7,627 nt of DNA from Oligosphaeraceae bacterium. GTDB lineage: Bacteria; Verrucomicrobiota; Lentisphaeria; Oligosphaerales; Oligosphaeraceae. The notes under the pieces are model-generated. The model saw nothing but the letters and a program-made list of their open reading frames with translations, made no database searches and was not told the DNA's origin. Position numbers and translations under genes: made by a program. Location of the stretch: NCBI GenBank assembly GCA_012515455.1, contig JAAYYJ010000449.1:1-7627 (forward strand), in the 5' to 3' direction. Of this stretch, positions 1-4,735 are shown one piece after another (position 1 is the first letter of the stretch; each line of letters starts with the position of its first letter).

Positions 1-2
1 AG

Positions 3-764
3 GTGCGCAACCTGACCTTTAACTATCCCTCTCTGAAGCTCAACCGCGAGGCAGACGATGACAGCGGTGCCCCGCCCCTGCCGTCCGAGCCGGTACTCAA
101 AGACATCTCCTTTGTGGTCCCGGCCGGGACCTGGCTCTGCATTATGGGTGCCAGCGGCAGCGGCAAGACCACTTTACTGCACAACCTCTCCCGGCTGTAT
201 GAGCCGGAAAAGGGTGAGATTCTGGTGGACGGGACGAATTTAAGCCTGTTCAATCTGCAGTCGCTGCGTCATTCGGTCGGGGTGGTCCCCCAGGAAGCGC
301 AGATTTTCAGCGGCACCATGAAAGAAAATATCAGCTATGGTTTTCCCGAGGCCAGCAACGAGCAGATCATGGAGGCGGCCAAGGCCGCGCAGATGCATGA
401 TTTCATCCTGGAGATGAAAGCTCAGTACGAGACCATCGTGGGCCAGAAAGGCACCAGCCTGTCCGGCGGTCAGCGTCAGCGTCTGTCGCTGGCCCGGGCG
501 CTGCTGACTAATCCCGAGCTGCTGATTCTGGACGACTGCACCTCGGCTCTGGATGCCAATACGGAGCAGAAAATCCAGGAGACGCTGGCCAGAATCCTGC
601 ACGGCAAGACGGCGATTATGGTCTCCCAGCGCGTCTCCATGGCCATGCGCTGCCATAAGATTCTGGTGCTGGAGGACGGCCGGGTGAAGGAATTCGGCAC
701 CCACAAAGAACTGCTGGCTCTGCACGGCTTCTACGCCAAATTGCACAGCCAGCAGACAGAATAA
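3..764 (+). CDS. ABC exporter ATPase domain, degenerate-site subunit (5' partial)
   Basis: This is the nucleotide-binding domain of an MsbA/LmrA-type ABC exporter. The reading frame is open at the left edge, so the codon at 3 (GTG, in a typical V-R-N-L-T-F beta strand) is probably internal, and a membrane domain should lie upstream. Numbering residues from that codon: A-loop Tyr8, Walker A GASGSGKTT (49-57), Q-loop Gln97, signature LSGGQ (153-157), Walker B LLILDD (173-178), D-loop SALD (181-184). Two catalytic residues differ from the active-site consensus: the Glu after Walker B is Asp178 and the H-loop His is Gln209 (MVSQRVS). In known heterodimeric exporters this pair marks the subunit carrying the degenerate ATP site, so the partner gene probably lies just upstream. 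There are about a dozen extra residues, acidic and Pro-rich, between Tyr8 and the next strand (VLKDISF). Substrate unknown. The family call is firm; the heterodimer role is inferred. Confidence 0.93.
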   Translation: MRNLTFNYPSLKLNREADDDSGAPPLPSEPVLKDISFVVPAGTWLCIMGASGSGKTTLLHNLSRLYEPEKGEILVDGTNLSLFNLQSLRHSVGVVPQEAQIFSGTMKENISYGFPEASNEQIMEAAKAAQMHDFILEMKAQYETIVGQKGTSLSGGQRQRLSLARALLTNPELLILDDCTSALDANTEQKIQETLARILHGKTAIMVSQRVSMAMRCHKILVLEDGRVKEFGTHKELLALHGFYAKLHSQQTE

Positions 765-771
765 AGAATAA

Positions 772-794
772 CCCGCGGCGGCCGCCGCCGCGGG
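772..794. terminator. convergent hairpin terminator between the ABC gene and pntB
   Basis: A 10-bp perfect GC stem, CCCGCGGCGG (772-781) with CCGCCGCGGG (785-794), has a 3-nt loop and fills the 38-bp gap between two convergent stop codons. On the minus strand it is followed by TTATTCTTTATT, so it serves pntB better. On the plus strand only a short ATTT follows. Probably a shared, bidirectional terminator. Confidence 0.7.
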
Positions 795-802
795 CGGGTA
801 TT

Positions 803-2152
803 TCAGGACAGCATCTGCAGCAATTGCGCGAGCGACTCTTTGGCGTCGCCGAGCCGCAGGATGGTCTTGGGGCTGTTGTAGATGGCATTAGGAACGCCGG
901 CGTAGCCGGGGCCGGTATCCAGGTTGCAAACCACGGTCCATTTGGCTTCGGCGACTGCCAGTACCGGCATGCCATAGATCGGCGTACCCTCCGCGGTATT
1001 GGCGGCGGGGTTGATAGTATCATTGGCTCCGATCACCAGGACCAGATCGCAGGTCGCGAAATCCGGGTTGATGTCATCGAGCTCATAGAGCTGCTCGTAA
1101 GGCACATCGACCTCGCACAGCAGCACATTCATGTGCCCGGGCATGCGTCCGGCCACCGGATGGATCGCGTAGCGGACCTTCGCGCCCAGTTCGGCAAAGC
1201 GGTCCGCCAGGGTCTTGACTGCCGATTGCGCCTGAGCCAGGGCCATGCCGTAGCCAGGGACAATAATCACATCCCGGGCAGAGCGCAGGATGGCCGGCAG
1301 GTCCGCCGCCGGTGCCTCTGCCGCCGCCGGTGCCTCTGCCGGTGCCGGCGGGGCGCTGTTCGCACTGCCCTTAGCAGCGGCGCCTTTGCTGAACAGGATA
1401 TTAAGCAGGCTGCGGTTCATGGCCCGGCACATAATCTGGGTCAGCAGCAGCCCTGAGGCTCCGACTACCGCGCCGATGCAGGTCAGCACCGGGTCCCCGA
1501 TCGCGATGCCGGCCACACCGCCGGCCACACCGCTGGTGGAATTCAGCAGTGAGATGGTGATGGGCATATCGGCGCCCCCGACCCGGATGGCGAAGACCCA
1601 GCCGAAGAGCAGCGCCAGGATGGCCAGGGCCTCCGGCTGCCGCCAGACTATGGACAGCAGCAGCAGCAGTAGCAGGCCGCTGGAAATCACGCTGTGTCCG
1701 GGCAAGACCACCTGCCGCTGCGGCAGCAGCCGGGCCAGTTTCCCGGCGGCCGCCATGCTGCCGGAGAAGGTCATCATACCGATGGCCAGGGCCAGCAGCC
1801 CGGCGTACTCCTCGAAAGAAGCCTCCCCGGGTTTTCTGGTCGAATACGCCACCAGGGCGCTGGCCAGTCCGCCCAAACCGTTCAGCAGCGCCACCATCTG
1901 GGGCATGGCCAGCATGCTAACCCGTGCCGCCAGCCACGCCCCCAGCAGCAGTCCGACCACCAAGGCGGTCCAGAGAGCGCCACTGCTCAGCAGCTGTTGT
2001 TTAAGCAGCATCAGCACCACTGCCAAGGCCAGTCCCACGGCTCCCAGGGCGTTCCCGGCCCGGGCGCTGCGGACCCGGCTCATCAGGACGATTCCGGCCA
2101 GCACGATCAGCACCGCGACGACCCCCAAAGTGAAATACATCTTCTCAGTCAT
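803..2152 (-). CDS. pntB: NAD(P) transhydrogenase subunit beta (variant)
   Basis: This is the beta subunit of the membrane transhydrogenase, 449 residues (E. coli 462). Residues 1-250 form the membrane domain dII, with many hydrophobic helices and the conserved GGADMP (Asp195) and LLNS (Asn204). An Ala/Pro-rich linker (257-284) leads to the soluble nucleotide domain dIII (290-449), with the fingerprint GYGMALAQAQ (300-309), HPVAGRMPGHMNVLL (331-345) and GANDTINP (375-382). Two departures stand out. Where E. coli has Lys424-Arg425-Ser426, which contact the NADP(H) 2'-phosphate, this protein has Asn410-Leu411-Asp412 in a gap-free alignment running into GYAG. The E. coli proton-channel His91 position is Asn91 (LLNGLGG). 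The start ATG overlaps the end of pntAB by 8 nt (ATGACTGA), with a purine-rich GAGGA upstream. Last gene of the operon. Family certain; cofactor and ion specificity open. Confidence 0.95.
   Translation of the reverse strand: MTEKMYFTLGVVAVLIVLAGIVLMSRVRSARAGNALGAVGLALAVVLMLLKQQLLSSGALWTALVVGLLLGAWLAARVSMLAMPQMVALLNGLGGLASALVAYSTRKPGEASFEEYAGLLALAIGMMTFSGSMAAAGKLARLLPQRQVVLPGHSVISSGLLLLLLLSIVWRQPEALAILALLFGWVFAIRVGGADMPITISLLNSTSGVAGGVAGIAIGDPVLTCIGAVVGASGLLLTQIMCRAMNRSLLNILFSKGAAAKGSANSAPPAPAEAPAAAEAPAADLPAILRSARDVIIVPGYGMALAQAQSAVKTLADRFAELGAKVRYAIHPVAGRMPGHMNVLLCEVDVPYEQLYELDDINPDFATCDLVLVIGANDTINPAANTAEGTPIYGMPVLAVAEAKWTVVCNLDTGPGYAGVPNAIYNSPKTILRLGDAKESLAQLLQMLS
1305..1340. repeat. 18-bp tandem repeat in the pntB linker
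   Basis: Two perfect copies of GCCGCCGGTGCCTCTGCC (plus-strand reading) lie head to tail, followed by a partial copy (GGTGCCGG). On the coding strand they encode the Ala-Pro-Ala-Glu linker between the membrane and NADP-type domains of PntB. The unit is a multiple of three, so copy-number change would lengthen or shorten the linker without a frameshift. Confidence 0.8.
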
Positions 2153-2429
2153 TTCCGTTCGTCCTCTGTGCCTTGAACATCTTCAGCATCCGGTCAGTCA
2201 CGGCGAATCCGCCCACGACATTGATCATGGCCAGTACCACTGCGGCCAGAGCCAAGGCGCGGCTGCCCGTGGCGACTGCCGCGATTGCTCCGACCACGGT
2301 GATGCCGGACAAAGCATTCATGCCCGACATCAGCGGCGTATGCAACAGGGAGGGGACGTTGCGGATCAGCAGATATCCCACCACGGAGCTGACCACAAAC
2401 AGCAGACACAGCCAGGCCGCCAGGGTCAT
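2145..2429 (-). CDS. pntAB: NAD(P) transhydrogenase subunit alpha, membrane part
   Basis: A 94-residue membrane protein equal to the C-terminal membrane segment of E. coli PntA, encoded here as a separate gene as in Rhodospirillum and Thermus. Three hydrophobic segments are visible (about 3-22, 40-55 and 58-78), with the family motif HTPLMSGMNALSGI (30-43) between the first and second. With PntB it forms the proton-conducting domain dII. As I recall it, the Thermus channel His of the third helix of the alpha chain (His42) falls at Ser41 here, as it does in E. coli. The gene overlaps pntAA by 4 nt (ATGA) and has a strong ribosome site, GGGAGGT, inside the end of pntAA. The overlaps at both ends imply translational coupling and fixed stoichiometry. 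Confidence 0.93.
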   Translation of the reverse strand: MTLAAWLCLLFVVSSVVGYLLIRNVPSLLHTPLMSGMNALSGITVVGAIAAVATGSRALALAAVVLAMINVVGGFAVTDRMLKMFKAQRTNGND

Positions 2430-3589
2430 TTTTTACCTCCCATGGCGTCAAGGGCGCCTTTGTGGACCAGCTGGCCATCGATGGAGGTCAGGATGCCGGC
2501 CACGATCTCGTCCGCGCGGTCCAGGACAATGCGTCCATCCTGGACCAGATATTTGACCAGGTGGTAGACGTTCTGGGCGAACATCCAGGTTGAGCTGGTC
2601 GGCAGCATGCCGGGGATATTCTTGATGCCTTCGATGGTGACGCCGTGCCGCACGCAGGTTTCGCCGGGAGCGGTCAGGGCACAATTGCCGCCCTGGTCCA
2701 CCGAGATATCGACGATCACCGCCCCCGGGGCCATGGATGCCACCATCTCTTCGGTGAGCAGTACTGGTGCCAGCCGGCTGGGGACCAGGGCCGAGCAGAA
2801 GATGATGTCCATTTTGCTGACTGCCTCGCGCAGTGCCTCCCGTTCCTTGGCCAGCCATTCCTGCGACAGCGCCTGTGCATAGCCGCCCTTGCCGACGGCG
2901 ATTTCGGCCGGCACCCCGGTCTCGACAATCTTCGCGCCCAGGCTCTTGGACTGCTCGACGGCGTCCGGTCGGATATCAGCGGCGTAGGTGACCGCGCCCA
3001 GGCGTTTAGCGGTCGCGAGGGCCTGCAGGCCGGCCACGCCGGTACCGATGACCAGAGCATTGCAGGGCTTGATCATGCCCACGGCGGTAAAGATCTGGGG
3101 CATGAATTTAGTCAGGTCGCTGGCAGCCATCAACATACCTTTGTATCCGGCGCAGGTGCTCATTGAGGTCAGGGCGTCCATCTTCTGGGCCCGGGAGATT
3201 CTGGGCACACCGTCGAGGGTCAGTCCGATCACGCCTTTGGCGGCCATCTTTTTGACCATCTCGTGGTTCACCGGCGAGGCCGGATGGATAAAGGTGATCA
3301 GGTACTGCCCGGCGTGCATCATATCGAGCTCATGCATCTTGCGGTCGGCATTGAAGAGCGGCTCCTTGACCTTCAGAATCAGGTCTGCCCGACGGTAGAT
3401 TTCAGTGCAATCGGACAGCATCTCCGCACCGGCCGCCCGGTATTGCTCATCCGCGAACAGCGCACCCTGCCCGGCGCCGTTTTCCACCAGGACCTGAAAA
3501 CCGTCCTCCCGGTACTTCTTCACTGTCTCCGGAGTCGCGGAGACACGTCCCTCACCATGCATGATTTCCTTAACAATGCCGATGACCAT
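2426..3589 (-). CDS. pntAA: NAD(P) transhydrogenase subunit alpha, NAD-binding part
   Basis: The soluble NAD(H)-binding domain dI, 387 residues, close to the 384 or so of the Rhodospirillum protein. The N-terminal half is of the alanine-dehydrogenase fold type. The loop that positions NAD over the partner domain is intact: Arg130, Gln135 and Asp138 in RISRAQKMD match the known RQD loop (Arg127/Gln132/Asp135 in R. rubrum). The Rossmann fingerprint is GTGVAG (182-187), and Asp205 (AADIRP) ends the second strand where it should hold the NAD ribose, so this domain looks normally NAD-specific. The mobile-loop region GKGGYAQALS (233-242) and VDISVDQGGNC (293-303) are conserved. No membrane segment is present; that part is the next gene. 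The start ATG has AGGAG 9 nt upstream (minus-strand reading ACAGGAGTAGGTTGCA then ATG). First gene of the pnt operon. Confidence 0.96.
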   Translation of the reverse strand: MVIGIVKEIMHGEGRVSATPETVKKYREDGFQVLVENGAGQGALFADEQYRAAGAEMLSDCTEIYRRADLILKVKEPLFNADRKMHELDMMHAGQYLITFIHPASPVNHEMVKKMAAKGVIGLTLDGVPRISRAQKMDALTSMSTCAGYKGMLMAASDLTKFMPQIFTAVGMIKPCNALVIGTGVAGLQALATAKRLGAVTYAADIRPDAVEQSKSLGAKIVETGVPAEIAVGKGGYAQALSQEWLAKEREALREAVSKMDIIFCSALVPSRLAPVLLTEEMVASMAPGAVIVDISVDQGGNCALTAPGETCVRHGVTIEGIKNIPGMLPTSSTWMFAQNVYHLVKYLVQDGRIVLDRADEIVAGILTSIDGQLVHKGALDAMGGKK

Positions 3590-3610
3590 TGCAACCTACT
3601 CCTGTCAATT

Positions 3611-3644
3611 GTAATAATAAAACACAGCGGCGAAAACCGCTGTG
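3611..3644 (-). promoter_or_regulatory. terminator-like hairpin in the pnt leader
   Basis: On the minus strand an 8-bp perfect stem, CACAGCGG (3644-3637) with CCGCTGTG (3630-3623), has loop TTTTCG and is followed at once by TTTTATTATT. It lies between the likely promoter and the pntAA ribosome site. It could be an attenuator, the terminator of upstream minus-strand transcription, or a 5'-stabilising stem. With transcription starting near 3651 the stem would be at the extreme 5' end of the mRNA. Confidence 0.6.
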
Positions 3645-3657
3645 CTGCTGGCTTTAG

Positions 3658-3685
3658 AATATAACCCGCTAATTGATTTTAACAA
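3658..3685 (-). promoter_or_regulatory. probable sigma70 promoter of pntAA-pntAB-pntB
   Basis: On the minus strand the -35 box TTGTTA (3685-3680) and -10 box TATATT (3663-3658) are 16 bp apart, in an AT-rich patch about 70-95 bp before the pntAA start. The predicted transcription start is near 3651. A perfect TATAAT further upstream (3742-3737) lacks any -35 match. Assigned by eye only. Confidence 0.55.
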
Positions 3686-3689
3686 TTCT

Positions 3690-4450
3690 GAGGCGGTGAT
3701 TTTGCCCTGCCGGACGGTCGAGAAAGCAAGAAGGAAATTATACGTATCAAACCGCGGGAGAGCTAGATGTAGAGTGATTGACAGGGAGGGAGATGGGGAA
3801 CACGGAATAGACTGAACGTAGGGGGGGAGAAGACTGGCCCCTCATCCCCTCACTCACCGCCAAATACGTTATTGTGCGAAATCTTGTAATGAGCACTTTC
3901 AGACTGCCATAGTAGTCCAGGCGTGAAATTGACACCTGACTGCTCTGGCGCTGGCAACGCCGCGCCCTGCTGGAGCTCTACCGGATGCGTGACCAACCCA
4001 ATCGCTGTGGCAAAGCTCTTTTTCTGGCACCAATCTTCTCCCCTTAACTATTTTGCGAGGGTGATAGCACTGCTGCCATGGTCCGCCCCCGGTGCCCCTC
4101 GCGCGCGCGTCCTAATTAGGGTTGGGGGTCCCCCCAATTGGTGGGGTGGGCCCACCGATAGAATCAAGGGCACGGGGCAAAAATTAGTGCTATTGGCAAT
4201 TCTTTCAAGGCACAAATCAGCAATTGCATACAAATACCATGTTCCCGGACAACTGCTTCCCAGTAAAGGCCAACGAATCCCAGCGACTGGAGCTGGTGAG
4301 ATCGGGTCGGAACCCGCCCTTTGGCTGGATATCCTGGATCGCCTGCCGGGGGGCAACTGCCAACTCTGCTTACGGCGCAAACCAAGTCATTACGAGGCCA
4401 ACCGAAAACGGCGCCTCCTAGACGACCATCTATCACAAATCTTCGCACAT
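3690..4450. other. long gene-free stretch, probably degenerate accessory DNA
   Basis: No convincing gene is seen on either strand, although the rest of the window is almost fully coding. The open frames here have irregular composition (runs of Pro, Gly, Arg, Cys and Trp), no ribosome site and no recognisable domain. The content includes G-runs at 3784-3798 and 3821-3827, a very G-rich strand bias at 3770-3830, the palindromic element at 4064-4193 (listed separately), and a small perfect hairpin CGGGT-CGGA-ACCCG at 4303-4316. The stretch at 3874-3935 (GAGCACTTTCAGACTGCC at 3893-3910, then GTCCAGGCGTGAAATTGACA at 3915-3934) reminds me of the ends of IS21-type insertion sequences, but that is from memory and unverified. 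The piece separates the divergent pnt and trp promoters. Confidence 0.55.
4064..4193. repeat. nested inverted-repeat element with several internal palindromes
   Basis: Outer arms ATAGCACT (4064-4071) and AGTGCTAT (4186-4193) pair perfectly. Inside, GCCCC (4085-4089) and GTGCCC (4092-4097) pair with GGGCACGGGGC (4168-4178) with a 2-nt bulge. At the centre lie CCTAATTAGG (4111-4120, perfect palindrome), TTGGGGG-TC-CCCCCAA (4122-4137) and GGTGGGCCCACC (4146-4157, perfect palindrome), next to an alternating CGCGCGCGCG run (4100-4109). All nested arms share a centre near 4130, as expected for a cruciform, a multibranched RNA or a small non-autonomous mobile element. No family recognised. Confidence 0.65.
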
Positions 4451-4483
4451 TAGCAATAATCCGGAAATTTTCGCAAAAACGAT

Positions 4484-4511
4484 TTGCAATGACATTTTCC
4501 CGCTTTATGTT
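4484..4511 (+). promoter_or_regulatory. probable sigma70 promoter of the trp operon
   Basis: TTGCAA (4484-4489) and TATGTT (4506-4511) are 16 bp apart. The start would fall near 4517-4519, at or next to the ATG of the proposed leader peptide. A short dyad, GCAAA-AACGA-TTTGC (4473-4487), overlaps the -35 box and could be an operator. I see no match to the E. coli TrpR operator. Confidence 0.5.
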
Positions 4512-4518
4512 ATTTCAC

Positions 4519-4572
4519 ATGCAGCAACTCAGCCACCAAAATGTGATGTTTTGGTCTTGGTCTTGGCGATAA
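4519..4572 (+). CDS. trpL: trp operon leader peptide
   Basis: A 17-residue peptide, MQQLSHQNVMFWSWSWR, ends in three Trp codons alternating with Ser (TGG TCT TGG TCT TGG CGA TAA), directly before the attenuator hairpins. A Trp-rich short peptide at this place is the sensor of ribosome-mediated trp attenuation: low charged Trp-tRNA stalls the ribosome on the Trp codons. No start candidate in this frame (ATG at 4489, 4507, 4519 or 4546) has a Shine-Dalgarno site. I chose 4519 because the predicted transcription start falls on or just before it, giving a leaderless mRNA. In Sinorhizobium meliloti the trp leader peptide gene is also leaderless, and its peptide ends in three Trp. The minimal alternative is the 8-residue MFWSWSWR from 4546. 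The peptide's existence is well supported; its 5' end is not. Confidence 0.8.
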   Translation: MQQLSHQNVMFWSWSWR

Positions 4573-4654
4573 CACCGTCAGGACCGGGTTGTTTTGTGTT
4601 GCTTGGATATCTGGTAATGACGGATTGAACTAAACAGGTTTAATCCGTTTTTTT
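4559..4654 (+). promoter_or_regulatory. trp attenuator with three mutually exclusive hairpins
   Basis: All elements of a classical attenuator can be drawn. Hairpin 1:2 pairs GGTCTTGGCG (4559-4568, covering the last Trp codons) with CGTCAGGACC (4576-4585), 10 bp with two G-U. Antiterminator 2:3 pairs CCGTCA (4575-4580) with TGACGG (4618-4623), then after a 2x2 internal loop ACCGGGT (4583-4589) with ATCTGGT (4609-4615). Terminator 3:4 pairs ACGGATTGAAC (4620-4630) with GTTTAATCCGT (4638-4648), 11 bp with one G-U, loop TAAACAG, then seven T (4648-4654). Segment 2 is shared by 1:2 and 2:3, and segment 3 by 2:3 and 3:4. A ribosome stalled on Trp codons would cover segment 1 and favour read-through into trpE. 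Termination near 4654 would release a leader RNA of about 135 nt. Confidence 0.9.
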
Positions 4655-4663
4655 ATACCCACG

Positions 4664-4704
4664 AAGCCACTCTCGGTCTAATCCCCGGGGGTGGCTTTTT
4701 TTTT
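4664..4704 (+). terminator. second intrinsic terminator before trpE
   Basis: AAGCCACTCTCGG (4664-4676) pairs with CCGGGGGTGGCTT (4685-4697), 13 bp with two G-U, loop TCTAATCC, and runs into nine T (4696-4704). It begins only 9 nt after the attenuator T-run and ends 19 nt before the trpE ribosome site. It is thus a second barrier to transcription inside the same leader. Its loop repeats the TAATCC of attenuator segment 4. Confidence 0.85.
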
Positions 4705-4723
4705 CCGGAAGAGAAACAAAATC

Positions 4724-4729
4724 AAGGAG
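4724..4729 (+). promoter_or_regulatory. ribosome binding site of trpE
   Basis: AAGGAG lies 6 nt before the second of two adjacent ATG codons (4733 and 4736) and 3 nt before the first. The spacing favours 4736 as the trpE start. An in-frame GTG at 4691 lies inside the terminator stem and cannot be the start. Confidence 0.8.
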
Positions 4730-4735
4730 CCCATG

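Noticed and set aside
1290..2567. 425-codon plus-strand open frame opposite pntB/pntAB
   Set aside because: Shadow of the pnt genes in GC-rich DNA; low-complexity Ser/Ala/Pro/Arg protein, while the opposite strand encodes clear PntB and PntAB.
3784..3827. G-quadruplex from the G-runs GGGAGGG, GGGG and GGGGGGG
   Set aside because: The first three runs are close but the fourth is more than 20 nt away, so it does not meet the usual four-run pattern.
4270..4330. tRNA-like segment (GAGCTGGTGAG, then CGGGT-CGGA-ACCCG)
   Set aside because: No acceptor or anticodon arms and a 4-nt loop rather than the 7-nt T-loop.
4048..4380. 110-codon open frame on the minus strand in the same gap
   Set aside because: It also crosses the palindromes, has no start signal and shows no family features; it could be a remnant but not a supportable gene.
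3923..4453. 176-codon open frame on the plus strand in the pnt-trp gap
   Set aside because: No ribosome site, composition unlike the flanking genes (many Pro, Gly, Trp, Cys and Arg), it runs through the palindromic element, and no domain is recognisable.
4507..4520. ATGT-N6-ACAT dyad over the trp -10 region as a TrpR operator
   Set aside because: Only 4-bp arms and no resemblance to the known CTAG-type TrpR operator.
4691..4735. GTG at 4691 as the start of trpE
   Set aside because: It lies in the 3' arm of the second terminator, has no ribosome site, and adds residues (including Phe-Phe-Phe from the T-run) that are not part of the TrpE family.
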